A DNA stretch of 64,000 nt from Bacilliculturomica massiliensis (GTDB lineage: Bacteria > Bacillota > Clostridia > Peptostreptococcales > Anaerovoracaceae). The position numbers were made by a program, and so were the translations under genes. Location: NCBI RefSeq assembly GCF_900605495.1, contig NZ_LR027599.1, forward strand, positions 1 through 64,000. Reading direction: 5' to 3'. Below, one piece after another: positions 7,014 to 15,345 of this stretch. The notes beneath the pieces are model-generated. The model saw only the letters and a program-made list of their open reading frames with translations. It ran no database searches and had not been told where the DNA came from. Within the stretch, counting starts at the first letter, position 1, and each line of letters opens with the position of its first letter.

Positions 7014-7042
7014 AGCCGGCCAGGGATCTCTCCCCAGCCGGT
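7014..7042 (-). terminator. Terminator ending the phage lysis operon
   Basis: Minus strand ACCGGCTGGGGA pairs with TCCCTGGCCGGCT with one irregular position, followed by TTTTTTTAC. It lies directly after the last gene of the late operon. Confidence 0.85.
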
Positions 7043-7045
7043 CTA

Positions 7046-7336
7046 TTACTTATCGATCAAATACTGCTGCAGGTCTGTCCTGCATCGCTTGAGATTGTCA
7101 ATCCCGTTTCCGGTGACGGCGTGGTCCAATAGAGCCAGCAGCGCCCGGCAGATCGCCCTGTCCGCTTCTCCCAGCTCGTTGAGATGACGATAATCGTTAT
7201 CTGCCTTTTGCTCAAGGATCCTGACCCGCTTATTGACATCAGCTGCTGGGCGGATGACCTTGTAGATCACCGCCCCCGCTCCGCCCACGATACTTATCCC
7301 GCCGCAGATAGCGAGGATCGTCTGCATAAACTCCAT
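7046..7336 (-). CDS. Small phage membrane protein, possible accessory holin
   Basis: About 96 residues: one hydrophobic N-terminal span (MQTILAICGGISIVGGAGAVIYKVI), then a charged helical region (RVRILEQKADNDYRHLNELGEADRAI). It sits directly after the holin gene and is the last gene before the terminator. The layout recalls XhlA-type or antiholin-like proteins with the membrane span at the other end, so the exact role is uncertain. AAGGGGG upstream of two consecutive ATG codons (7339 and 7336) sets the start; the longer frame overlaps the holin gene. Confidence 0.6.
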   Translation of the reverse strand: MEFMQTILAICGGISIVGGAGAVIYKVIRPAADVNKRVRILEQKADNDYRHLNELGEADRAICRALLALLDHAVTGNGIDNLKRCRTDLQQYLIDK

Positions 7337-7346
7337 CATTGCCCCC

Positions 7347-7607
7347 TTACTTGCCGCCAAGCTGCTTACCGATCTGATCGACACCGGTCGCAGCCAGCCC
7401 TGACACGATGCCCACGGCAACAGCGGTTATGTAATCCTGTGCCGGGTAGTCCGGCATGATGTACATTGCCGCCACGCCCAGAGCGCCGCCAGCCACGCCG
7501 CAGATCACCGGCAGCCACTTGTTGTCAATGGCTGTCGCCTTGCAGATCTCCGCCACCACATAGCAGATCACGGTGATGGCACCTACTCCTACAATTCCAA
7601 TGTCCAT
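7347..7607 (-). CDS. Phage holin
   Basis: An 86-residue protein with three hydrophobic stretches (MDIGIVGVGAITVICYVVAEI; WLPVICGVAGGALGVAAMYI; DYITAVAVGIVSGLAATG) and a polar tail, the pattern of Gram-positive phage holins of about this size. It follows the endolysin gene by one base, and its ribosome site AAAGGTGG lies within the endolysin's last codons. It would permeabilise the membrane to release the amidase. ATG at 7607 is preferred to the GTG four codons upstream. Confidence 0.8.
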   Translation of the reverse strand: MDIGIVGVGAITVICYVVAEICKATAIDNKWLPVICGVAGGALGVAAMYIMPDYPAQDYITAVAVGIVSGLAATGVDQIGKQLGGK

Positions 7608-7608
7608 A

Positions 7609-8265
7609 TTACTTGCCACCTTTCTGGATCGCCGCTGCCAGCTTTGTCAGCAGCGCTTCATGATAGCGATAAGCTTCCAGGAATCGGATCGTCTGATCCT
7701 CAAAGCCGCACGTCTCCTGTATGATTTTCTTCGCTTCTGCTTCTGTCATATCCTTCTCCTTCCCGTCCAGATATCCCTGGACCTTTCCGCAGAACGTCTG
7801 CCAGTCGTAGGGCCGCCCGGCCCGGATCATCTGCGGGCAATTTTTCCCACTCCAGACGTGATGCTGATACAGGTGTCCTTCCGCGTTTCTGATCCCGTGA
7901 CGGGCCAGAATATCGGCCGCCAGCACCGCGGCGTTTTCCGTGGCATTCCGCAGATCCCCGTCTGTGTTCATGCAGATCTCGATTGCCACAGTCTGCATAT
8001 TTCCCGGACCGCTGCCGTCCCCCGCGTGCCAGGCCACCTCTGTCTCCGGTATGGATCTTGTGGCCCTGTGTTCGTCCACGCAGTAATGCCAGCTTGCGGC
8101 GGCATCCTTGCCCCCTCCACGCAGATATCGTGCGTGTGAGAGAGCGTCAGCGCCCTTGCCGGTGTTTCCTGTGTTGTGGATCGTCACGCCGCGAAAGCCG
8201 GTCAGCTTCCGCCCTGACCGGCACTTGTGCCCCGCTGGTGCAAGCATTTCGATTATTTCAATCAT
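7609..8265 (-). CDS. N-acetylmuramoyl-L-alanine amidase (endolysin)
   Basis: A 218-residue amidase_2 (PGRP-like) enzyme. Zinc ligands and active-site motifs are visible: TIHNTGNT (first His), HYCVDE, VAWHAG, IEICMN, and YQHHVWSGKNCP (second His and Cys). It cleaves the amide bond between MurNAc and the peptide stem, lysing the host from inside. After the catalytic domain (to about 175) the C-terminus is a short helical region without a known binding repeat. ATG follows GGAGGGAGG. It is encoded immediately upstream of the holin. Confidence 0.92.
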   Translation of the reverse strand: MIEIIEMLAPAGHKCRSGRKLTGFRGVTIHNTGNTGKGADALSHARYLRGGGKDAAASWHYCVDEHRATRSIPETEVAWHAGDGSGPGNMQTVAIEICMNTDGDLRNATENAAVLAADILARHGIRNAEGHLYQHHVWSGKNCPQMIRAGRPYDWQTFCGKVQGYLDGKEKDMTEAEAKKIIQETCGFEDQTIRFLEAYRYHEALLTKLAAAIQKGGK

Positions 8266-8288
8266 AGTACCTCCCTCCCAAAGAGATA

Positions 8289-8306
8289 GGCGGCCCGAAG
8301 GCCGCC
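8289..8306 (-). terminator. Terminator-like GC hairpin
   Basis: Perfect 7-bp stem GGCGGCC-CGAA-GGCCGCC between two late genes; only a weak T-rich tail (TATCTCTTT). It may attenuate or process the transcript. Confidence 0.5.
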
Positions 8307-8311
8307 CGCTC

Positions 8312-8581
8312 TTACATCAACTCAACCAGTCTATCAAGTGTCATGAGCTCCGGATCGCCGGCGCTGATAGCGTCGTTGATCAAATGCAGGAATTCCACCC
8401 GCTGATCCTCGTCCCTGATGCCGCTCTCCAACTCCCACATCTTGCAGGCGACAAATGTGTCCACCTTGTTTTCCTTTCCCAGCTCCCTGATCCGTACCGC
8501 TGCTTTGATGTACGGATTGTCCTCGTTGATCTCGTAGTTCTTGGTAGCGCCGGCGCTTTTCGTGATTGTGATATTTTTCAT
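8312..8581 (-). CDS. Hypothetical phage protein
   Basis: An 89-residue soluble protein starting MKNITITKSAGATKNYEINE, with charged helices and no motif I recognise. AGAGAGGAAC precedes the ATG. It sits between the DUF4393 moron and the endolysin. Its reading frame uses codons like its phage neighbours, so it is probably real. Confidence 0.65.
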   Translation of the reverse strand: MKNITITKSAGATKNYEINEDNPYIKAAVRIRELGKENKVDTFVACKMWELESGIRDEDQRVEFLHLINDAISAGDPELMTLDRLVELM

Positions 8582-8626
8582 TTGTTCCTCTCTTTCTGCT
8601 GGTATTTCCAGCCTTAAAAACGGTAT

Positions 8627-8650
8627 AAAAAAACACGCTTGATTGCGTGT
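8627..8650 (-). terminator. Terminator between tail and lysis regions
   Basis: Stem ACACGC/GCGTGT (8633-8638 with 8645-8650), then TTTTTTT on the minus strand. The plus-strand side continues CTTTTGC, so it may be weakly bidirectional. Confidence 0.7.
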
Positions 8651-8850
8651 CTTTTGCTGGTTATTCTGATGTCGTATAGCTCGCCAAGATTTTTGGCAAA
8701 AACTTAGATGTGTTTCTTAGAAAAAGACCGGGCAGTCTTTCTTTATACTGTATCCTCTGTTTAGGTACTACAGTTAATCCCATATTCATCCTTATTTGCT
8801 TTACTCACTCCTGCAAAAATGATATTATTTTGACGAAAGGATGTGAGCAT

Positions 8851-9585
8851 ATGGATTTAAAATTTGAGCTTCCACAATTAGTAAATGAAGCTTTCAACCC
8901 CTTAGCTCAAGCAATTGGAAATACAATTCGTTCCATTTGGAGTATTACTTTTGGCTGGATTGATGCCGAGAGCGAAAAACTTGATTTAAAGCGGCTACGG
9001 GATTTGGAAGAGTTTAAGCTGCTCCTTGAATCAAAAGTCGCAGAAATTCCTCCTGGTAATCTTAAAGAGCCTGACCTTTCTATAATTGGACCTGCAATTG
9101 AATCATCAAAATATTATTTTGATAATAGTGAATTAAGAGAAATGTTTGCCACCATCATCTCTAGAAATATGAATGATACTTTGAGTTATCATACACACCC
9201 ATCATTTATCGATGTAATAAAGCAATTATCTACAAACGACGCTAAAAATCTTAAATATCTTAGAGATCATCGCCGTTGTCCAATTTGTAGATTTAACGGA
9301 ATTCTTCCATCTGGTGGCTCAACTCCTCTTATTTCTGTCGCGTTCGTTAGGGATGACCAAGTGATGACTGACTTTTTGTTGCATGAAAATTCATTTTCTG
9401 TAAGTAATTTAGTTCGTCTTGGTATCATAGCCTTAGATTTTTCAGTGCAATTGCTTGATGAATCTAAATATGAACGTCTACAGAAATCACACGCTTGCAG
9501 CTCAAATATTACTTGTGATAAGGGTATTTTAGAAGTTACTCCTTATGGCCGTGAATTTTTTCTGGCAGCCATCCCGTTTGCATAA
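8851..9585 (+). CDS. DUF4393 (Abi-alpha-like) protein, putative phage-exclusion moron
   Basis: A 244-residue protein: MDLKFELPQLVNEAFNPLAQ, an amphipathic or membrane-proximal segment (AIGNTIRSIWSITFGWI), helical DUF4393 core (RDLEEFKLLLESKVAEIP, PAIESSKYYFDNSELREMFA), a CPIC pair near residue 152, and a C-terminal winged part (LVRLGIIALDF, VTPYGREFFLAAI). Proteins of this family are annotated as abortive-infection Abi-alpha. It is the only plus-strand gene within the late region and is clearly more AT-rich than its neighbours. GAAAGGATGTG sets the start at 8851; the open frame upstream has no ribosome site. Likely expressed in the lysogen to block other phages (inference). Confidence 0.75.
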   Translation: MDLKFELPQLVNEAFNPLAQAIGNTIRSIWSITFGWIDAESEKLDLKRLRDLEEFKLLLESKVAEIPPGNLKEPDLSIIGPAIESSKYYFDNSELREMFATIISRNMNDTLSYHTHPSFIDVIKQLSTNDAKNLKYLRDHRRCPICRFNGILPSGGSTPLISVAFVRDDQVMTDFLLHENSFSVSNLVRLGIIALDFSVQLLDESKYERLQKSHACSSNITCDKGILEVTPYGREFFLAAIPFA

Positions 9586-9733
9586 CAATATTTGCTATTC
9601 CGTATAGAAATTTTTCATCTGATGATTCAATTTTTTTTACAAACATTTTAATGCAGATTCTCGATGTTATACAAGATGTTATACAAGCAGTAACAATACT
9701 CGTTGTTACTGCTATTATTATTGTTCCTAACAT
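9536..9733 (-). CDS. Small single-span membrane protein
   Basis: A 65-residue protein with an N-terminal hydrophobic span rich in Thr and Cys (TIIIAVTTSIVTACITSCIT), then a basic and polar tail. GGAAGGGAGTG precedes the ATG. Its last 50 bases overlap the 3' end of the converging DUF4393 gene. AT-rich like that gene, so the two may have been acquired together. Function unknown; a partner of the Abi-like protein is possible. Confidence 0.5.
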   Translation of the reverse strand: MLGTIIIAVTTSIVTACITSCITSRICIKMFVKKIESSDEKFLYGIANIVMQTGWLPEKIHGHKE

Positions 9734-9751
9734 TTTAGATCACTCCCTTCC

Positions 9752-9786
9752 TGTACTATGGTCAACCACGGGTTTACCGTAGTACA
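9752..9786. terminator. Inverted repeat after the tail-fibre accessory genes
   Basis: TGTACTATGGT (9752-9762) pairs with ACCGTAGTACA (9776-9786), one mismatch, with a 13-base loop. No strong T run on either side, so the terminator role is uncertain. Confidence 0.4.
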
Positions 9787-9817
9787 ATGGTTTGATATAT
9801 AACGACATCCCTCGGCG

Positions 9818-10042
9818 TTATACTGCTGGGGTTTCCGGTTCTTCCGAAACGGCAGGCTCCACAGGCGGTTCAACCGGAACCGGATTATACTTTTCCTCTA
9901 TCATAATGGACAGGTCTGTATACTCATCCGGATTAATCCTGTTCGCCATGAGAAACGCGTCCAAGATTTCATACGCCGCTTCTGCTGTAGGATAAAATTT
10001 AATACCGATGAGCTTCTTCATATTGTTTACTGTTCTGTTCAT
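9818..10042 (-). CDS. Small phage tail-region protein
   Basis: A 74-residue protein starting MNRTVNNMKKLIGIKFYPTA, ending in a Pro/Glu/Val-rich tail (PVPVEPPVEPAVSEEPETPAV). ATGA overlap with the upstream gene implies coupled translation. Proteins at this place after the fibre in PBSX-like phages are often XkdX-like or fibre accessory proteins; no family is recognised with confidence. Confidence 0.6.
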   Translation of the reverse strand: MNRTVNNMKKLIGIKFYPTAEAAYEILDAFLMANRINPDEYTDLSIMIEEKYNPVPVEPPVEPAVSEEPETPAV

Positions 10043-10290
10043 TCTGCTTTCTCCGTTTCCAGCCCCAACTGGGCTACTACTGTTTGATATTCTTCATCGA
10101 TCATTTCCGCTATGACTGAGACAGGAAGGTCATTGTATACCTGATCCACTGCACGGTCTGCGGTGACTTTGTTTTCGTGGACGACTCCCACGGCCAGCGC
10201 GTCCATGATCTGGTTCAGGCTCCGTACCATTACCCGGCGGAAAGTTTCGTCGTCCATGAGCAGTGCGGCCTGTGTGTTGATTTTCTGCAT
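10039..10290 (-). CDS. Small phage tail-region protein
   Basis: An 83-residue helical protein (MQKINTQAALLMDDETFRRV, later MIDEEYQTVVAQLGLETEKAE). AAGGAGGTGATC precedes the ATG, and the ATG overlaps the fibre's TGA as TGATG. Probably a structural or assembly accessory of the tail fibre; function not recognised. Confidence 0.65.
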   Translation of the reverse strand: MQKINTQAALLMDDETFRRVMVRSLNQIMDALAVGVVHENKVTADRAVDQVYNDLPVSVIAEMIDEEYQTVVAQLGLETEKAE

Positions 10291-12995
10291 CAGATCACCT
10301 CCTTGCCGTAGAATTGTATTTCGTCAATCGATAGCTGGGCGTTGCCGTAATTATCAAGGCAATACACTCTCCATCTTGCGGACTTGGCGTTACTATTAAT
10401 AGTAAAGTTTTGGAGCGTGCTATTATTGAGCAGAACGGCAGACAGTGCGTCTATCCACACCCCAGAACAGTAATGTTGGATTTTAAAATTTTTTATGTTT
10501 TGTTCCGCATATGTAGTCCTCGGCATTATTTCAACCCGATACACGGAGACATTTTGTGAGAATTCATATTCTATCCACTGGTTTGTATTGTAGCCAGAAG
10601 CGGTTACCCATCCAGCATTATTACGTATTCTGTCAAATGCCTTATATGCATCATAGGATGCATTTACAACATTGCTTGCGCTTGCAACTCCCTCCGGCGT
10701 TGTATTGCTCGTCATCAGCGGCACCGTCTTAGCCACGCTGTCCATCGCCGCCAGACTCACCGGGCACATCAGCATAAACTTCCGCCAGTGTGAATTGGTA
10801 AACGCCGCATCGTAGGCCACTGGGCTGTTGACTAACGCCGACATGGCAGTCTCACTGTTGCAGATCGCCGCCATGAGCGTTCCGGTGCAGGAGATCATAT
10901 AACTGATCGCATCCCGGTTGCTCATGAGGATAGCCATTGCTGAGCTGTCGGACAGCAGGGCATCAAGAGTGGCGTAGGATGCTGTCAGACCGCCTTTTGT
11001 GGCCCAGGTTTGCCAAGGGTCGGAGCGGAGGGCACAGAGCAATTTGTATGACCCGCTCGCAGCTACAGCCGTGGCTCCAGTCCCAATTAAATCAATGATG
11101 ATATACCCTATCCTTCTAACCGTTGGAACATCAAATATCTTTGCAACATATCCTTTGTTAACTACTGTTTGATCAGAATTTAACGCAAGAGCTTGCACCG
11201 CGTCAGACGGCCATGTCGTATCTTTTGCAATCCGAAAGCTCATGGAGTTTCCGTTTTCTTTAACTGTCGAAGAAAAACTAAAGCAACATAATATTTTTTC
11301 ATGTTCAGATAGATCAATACTGTTCGTGCATGCCCTATATTTCCACGTCAACGCCCCTGATGGAACAGCGCCGAACATATCAGACTGGCCTAGCGTAAGC
11401 TGGCTTGTTGTGTAATTCCCAGGCTCTTTATATATTCCGTTCCATCCCCCCGTCACCGCTTCGCATTCGTCCCCCTGATCATACAGCATCGTATAACCAA
11501 GCAGATCTTTCGCGGCAGGAATAATCCCCGCGAATTTGCTCCAATGAGGATTGCTCATGATGATCCGATATGCCTCGTCATTTGCCTTGATCGCAGTGAT
11601 CCAGTCAGCGTTGTTGAGGATGGCATACATCAGATCCCCGGTGCAGGTTAGAGTCATGATCTTGACTGCCTTGGGGTTTGAGAGGATCGCGGACCGGTTT
11701 GATGCATCCGCGGCAAAGGCATCTGGGGTGGTGTAAGGTGTGGTGATACCGGCGGTGGAGATCAGACGGGCGGGGTCATCGGATTTGAGGATGGATGCGG
11801 CACGCATGATATATGTACCACTGCGCGGTGCAAAAATAAATCCGCCTAGATATCCGTTTGCTATCTGCGAAACATCAAGTTCTGTAATTGTTCCGTATAA
11901 GCTTGCCGTATCTGTATCAGAGAATTCGATTGAACTTCCACGAGTCGATCCACTTTCCCACCCATTTGTACCACTAAGCACCGTATTAGTAGCGGTCGTA
12001 ATATATCCAATATAGGTACTATACTTTATTCGTTCTCCGTCAGCGCACACAAAGAATTTATTAAAATTTGTAAGATCGATCAAGTTTGACGTTCTAAGTC
12101 CAATACCAACTCCTTGTGATCCCGCCGCCATAATCTTTAAGCAATTGGATGAATTAGTTATTGTTCGGTCAAATGCAGCCCCGCTTCCCGAATTTGCCGA
12201 TTCCCACCCCCCCGTCACCGCCGCACACTCATCCCCCTGATCATAGAGCATGGTATAATTGATGACCTGTTCGGGATCCGGTTCTGGCGTTACTGTCCCG
12301 CCGTACTGCTCCCACCACTCGGGTTCGGTGACCGCATGGCCGATATTGTTGTCCTGAAGGCTTTTGTAGATGGATCCGTCCTGCGTGACGAGAGCGTTTG
12401 CAGCGTAGGTACGACCGGATTCGTAAGAGCAGAGGGCAAGGGCCTTGACGTAGTTCGGAGTGGTTGCTGATAACGACGTGGAAAATTCGTTTCCCGGTAC
12501 GTTGGCAAGTGTTGTAATCCCGTGAAGAGTTGTTGTCGCTCTTCCCGGCATACCGACAACGCGCCATGTAGCAGTGTCCGACACAGTACTTAACAGGAGT
12601 GTGGCACCGGACATCAAGCTCATCCCTTTGTTTCCTGCTGACATGTTTGCGGCAAAGCTTGAATAAATCGCTCTCGCGGTACCGCCATTGACTGCTAATT
12701 TAAGAGCACTACCTTCCGTATAATTTATACCGTCCCTAAACATCACCGCTATAATTGGGTGTTTTTCAGGGTTATATCCGGATATCGTAACCTCTTTTAT
12801 TGCTTCGGTGACCGCCGTTTCGCACACCGCATAAGGGATGTGCGTAAAGTCGTCGTCCGCCTTTTCGCTAAGTGCGTCGGCTTGTTCTTTCAACGCTGCA
12901 TCAACTAAATCCGAATTTCCATTGAATATTCCTATGTCATAAAATTCATTTCCGTAGGGCTTTGTAAGCCCGTAATTTGTAGTTTTGTCTGGCAT
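10290..12995 (-). CDS. Tail fibre with duplicated modules and a C-terminal F5/8-type domain
   Basis: A 901-residue protein. The N-terminus (MPDKTTNYGLTKPYGNEFYD) is a typical baseplate-attachment segment. A carbohydrate-binding-like stretch with YESGRTYAANALVTQDGSIY lies near 195-235. Two copies of a module of roughly 250 residues follow, each starting YTMLYDQGDEC.AVTGGW (about 247 and 500) and ending in helical repeats (SNPKAVKIMTLTCTGDLMYA, SNRDAISYMISCTGTLMAAI). The last 135 residues (NASYDAYKAFDRIRNNAGWV, WIEYEFSQNVSVYRVEI) look like a discoidin/F5-8C sugar-binding domain. It is likely the receptor-binding fibre. Encoded after the XkdU-like gene with no gap. Confidence 0.85.
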   Translation of the reverse strand: MPDKTTNYGLTKPYGNEFYDIGIFNGNSDLVDAALKEQADALSEKADDDFTHIPYAVCETAVTEAIKEVTISGYNPEKHPIIAVMFRDGINYTEGSALKLAVNGGTARAIYSSFAANMSAGNKGMSLMSGATLLLSTVSDTATWRVVGMPGRATTTLHGITTLANVPGNEFSTSLSATTPNYVKALALCSYESGRTYAANALVTQDGSIYKSLQDNNIGHAVTEPEWWEQYGGTVTPEPDPEQVINYTMLYDQGDECAAVTGGWESANSGSGAAFDRTITNSSNCLKIMAAGSQGVGIGLRTSNLIDLTNFNKFFVCADGERIKYSTYIGYITTATNTVLSGTNGWESGSTRGSSIEFSDTDTASLYGTITELDVSQIANGYLGGFIFAPRSGTYIMRAASILKSDDPARLISTAGITTPYTTPDAFAADASNRSAILSNPKAVKIMTLTCTGDLMYAILNNADWITAIKANDEAYRIIMSNPHWSKFAGIIPAAKDLLGYTMLYDQGDECEAVTGGWNGIYKEPGNYTTSQLTLGQSDMFGAVPSGALTWKYRACTNSIDLSEHEKILCCFSFSSTVKENGNSMSFRIAKDTTWPSDAVQALALNSDQTVVNKGYVAKIFDVPTVRRIGYIIIDLIGTGATAVAASGSYKLLCALRSDPWQTWATKGGLTASYATLDALLSDSSAMAILMSNRDAISYMISCTGTLMAAICNSETAMSALVNSPVAYDAAFTNSHWRKFMLMCPVSLAAMDSVAKTVPLMTSNTTPEGVASASNVVNASYDAYKAFDRIRNNAGWVTASGYNTNQWIEYEFSQNVSVYRVEIMPRTTYAEQNIKNFKIQHYCSGVWIDALSAVLLNNSTLQNFTINSNAKSARWRVYCLDNYGNAQLSIDEIQFYGKEVI

Positions 12996-13544
12996 TTAGG
13001 TAATCACCTCATCTCTTAACTGATCAAATGTATAGGCGGACAAATAATCATGTACAAACTTAGTCAGCGTATCGAATTGATTATAAAGTAAGCTCAGATC
13101 AATGATCATATTAGCCGGAACGATACGATGAAGCAGATCATCTACATCTGAAAAATTTGCTTTCGCTATCAACGCCACTTTTACAGTCAGGGTATACTCT
13201 TCGTTTTTCAGCTGCATCGTGTACCCATCCTGCCCGCAGAGTGTTGATAGTTGTTGCGCCAGCATACGCCATGAATACGGCAGCTGCTCATTCAGCCGGG
13301 TCAGAATACGGAATTTCCGTTCGTCGAGCTTGTCAGTGCCCTTCGGAACAATGTTCAGAATGGTTTCCCACCGCCCAACCCCGTTTGGAGTAGCGCTTTT
13401 AACAAACTCGTCATTTAAGGCGGTTTCAAGAGCAACCCATAATTTCCGTATCTCAGGGTTTTCTGCGTCTGTCACCATCTTAAAATCTCGCACCACTTTC
13501 ATAATTTCCGGAAGATACCGAATCAGATTGATTTCTCTATCCAA
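12996..13544 (-). CDS. Baseplate wedge protein, XkdU/YmfQ-like (DUF2313)
   Basis: A 182-residue protein with the YmfQ pattern (MDREINLIRYLPEIMKVVRD; WETILNIVPKGTDKLDERKF; RILTRLNEQLPYSWRMLAQQ). In PBSX-like phages it joins the baseplate J protein to the fibre. TTG start at 13544 follows GGGGTGAAC and overlaps the end of the baseplate J gene. Confidence 0.85.
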   Translation of the reverse strand: MDREINLIRYLPEIMKVVRDFKMVTDAENPEIRKLWVALETALNDEFVKSATPNGVGRWETILNIVPKGTDKLDERKFRILTRLNEQLPYSWRMLAQQLSTLCGQDGYTMQLKNEEYTLTVKVALIAKANFSDVDDLLHRIVPANMIIDLSLLYNQFDTLTKFVHDYLSAYTFDQLRDEVIT

Positions 13545-14592
13545 TCAGTTCACCCCGTTTCGGTATGCTGTCGGTGCCAAGAACAAGATTCTGTTCTAAG
13601 CCGCCTATTTTGGTTCCACTGATATCGACCACGCCTGACACATTCAGAAGCCTTGTTTCAATCTGGCTGATTCGAACAATTAACGAGTCTGTATCTGCCC
13701 ACGACCGTGCCAGTTCTGAAAAATATCGGTCGATCTCTGATTCCGCATAGGGTTTCACGTCCTCCCACGTCCATCCTTCTTGATAAGTGATGTTCGTTTG
13801 TATGTCGACCATCGTATTCGTCACGCCATCTACTGTTACAACATGCCCAATCGGCGCATATCCCAACCCCTCACCATGATTTTGCTCCGGATCGACTTTA
13901 CCCTGTACCTCCGCTACTAATTCGACGCTGGGGACCTGATATTCAGAGTTGATAACGACTGCCTTTACTGTTCCGCCACCGTTCCAAGTCGGGTAAATTT
14001 TAACGCCGCCCACGCCCGCAATTCCATTGATTTTCTCCTTGTAGTCCTGAATATTACCACCGAACGACTGCGAATCGAGACTATTGTAATATCTTTGCCG
14101 TAAATGTTCGGTGTCTTCTTCATCTTCTCCGGGTATAAGCAATTCTGTAAGCTCCGCGCTAGTGAGTCCTGTAACGTAATCAATTGGCACAAGCGTTCCT
14201 GTCTGGCTGTTTCCAATCCGGCCTTCCGTCTCGCAACGCATGCGAAACACTCCATCACTGATTTTTTCAAATGCGACGTAATTCAGTTCACCCAGAGAAA
14301 ACCGTGCTCCGATTGGCACGTCAGTATTAAATTCGCCTTTCAATACGGCGCATGTGGCTTTTTCGGGGATTATCCCACGTTCAGCAGCCCGCCGAATCAA
14401 ATAATCACGGCTTGCCGTATCAGCAAAGGATTCATTCAGTATACTGTCGATTTCGATATACATTTGTATCAGTTCTACCGCCGCAGGTGCCAACGCATCA
14501 TAGATCATGGATCCTTCGCGTTTGTCAACTGTGTTCGGCACCCGATCCAACATTCGGCGCATAATGATTTCGTAAGTTATGTCTTCATACAT
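13537..14592 (-). CDS. Baseplate J-like protein (XkdT/gp47-like)
   Basis: A 351-residue protein with baseplate J features: early DALAPAAVELIQMYIEID and DTASRDYLIRRAAERGI, central TGLTSAELTELLIPGEDEED and LRQRYYNSLDSQSFGGNIQDY, which are conserved in the family. It forms the baseplate wedge with the XkdS- and XkdU-like neighbours. Overlaps both neighbours by a few bases. Confidence 0.93.
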   Translation of the reverse strand: MYEDITYEIIMRRMLDRVPNTVDKREGSMIYDALAPAAVELIQMYIEIDSILNESFADTASRDYLIRRAAERGIIPEKATCAVLKGEFNTDVPIGARFSLGELNYVAFEKISDGVFRMRCETEGRIGNSQTGTLVPIDYVTGLTSAELTELLIPGEDEEDTEHLRQRYYNSLDSQSFGGNIQDYKEKINGIAGVGGVKIYPTWNGGGTVKAVVINSEYQVPSVELVAEVQGKVDPEQNHGEGLGYAPIGHVVTVDGVTNTMVDIQTNITYQEGWTWEDVKPYAESEIDRYFSELARSWADTDSLIVRISQIETRLLNVSGVVDISGTKIGGLEQNLVLGTDSIPKRGELIG

Positions 14593-14989
14593 TTATAATC
14601 ATCCTTTCCCCTTCAACGTCGCCATAAATACTATGGACGGTAAAGGTCACGTGAAGAGTGCCGCGCCCTTGTTCAAAAGAAAAAGCATCAACGCTTTGAA
14701 TTCGATCATCCTGCGTCAATGCTTCTTCAATCCGTCTCTGTACCGTTGGCATCGTATACGCCATCGGCTGCCCGATCAAGTCTGACAGTTCTACCCCATA
14801 ATTCCAACTATAAATCGGATAGCGATATCGTTCTGTGTTAAGTATTTTATATATAGCTTGTTTCACAGCTTCCATCTCGTCTGTGTAGTCCATTACCTTT
14901 TCGTTTTCGATATCAAGCCGATAGGTTCTCCCTGTCTGCCGCTCTTCCTCCGAAAACAAGATCACATCGTCAGTTCTCTGTGGTATCAT
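14585..14989 (-). CDS. Baseplate protein, XkdS-like (DUF2634)
   Basis: A 134-residue protein with YRLDIENEKVMDYTDEMEAV, YPIYSWNYGVELSDLIGQP and RRIEEALTQDDRI, characteristic of DUF2634/gp25-type wedge proteins. ATG overlaps the preceding gene end. It is expected to join sheath/tube to baseplate J. Confidence 0.85.
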   Translation of the reverse strand: MIPQRTDDVILFSEEERQTGRTYRLDIENEKVMDYTDEMEAVKQAIYKILNTERYRYPIYSWNYGVELSDLIGQPMAYTMPTVQRRIEEALTQDDRIQSVDAFSFEQGRGTLHVTFTVHSIYGDVEGERMIINV

Positions 14990-15345
14990 TGTCCCCCCAC
15001 CCTATCTAATACTAGGTATTTTTGTCCGCCCTGTACGCGCATCATCACAACTTTTTCCCCACTCTTCAGTGCGTTGTGAAAGGTAACCGTTTTCTTTCCA
15101 GAAATCCCATGTATGTGCGGCGGTGATCCGTCCTTCTCCGTTGCGTGTGAAACGGTAACATCCCCCGTATAATCCGTAACATTCCGCGTCAGCACCAGTG
15201 CTTCACCTTTTAAGGTGATCTTCTGGCTGATTTGTATGGAGAGCGGCGACGCGCTTTTTACCGTGCCGTACACAATATTAACGGGCTTTTTCGCGTCTAG
15301 CGCTTCGATTGCGGCCAGCTTTATTATCTGTACCATATCAGGCAA
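14986..15345 (-). CDS. Phage tail protein, XkdR-like (DUF2577)
   Basis: A 119-residue protein (AAIEALDAKKPVNIVYGTV; SPLSIQISQKITLKGEALVL; GEKVVMMRVQGGQKYLVLDR), the DUF2577 pattern, an OB-like baseplate hub or spike-adapter protein. The start is uncertain: TTG at 15345 or ATG at 15336. Confidence 0.82.
   Translation of the reverse strand: MPDMVQIIKLAAIEALDAKKPVNIVYGTVKSASPLSIQISQKITLKGEALVLTRNVTDYTGDVTVSHATEKDGSPPHIHGISGKKTVTFHNALKSGEKVVMMRVQGGQKYLVLDRVGGQ

Noticed and set aside
12241-12567. Minus-strand frame inside the tail fibre gene
   Set aside because: It is a shifted frame of the fibre gene; the fibre frame has the ribosome site and domain matches.
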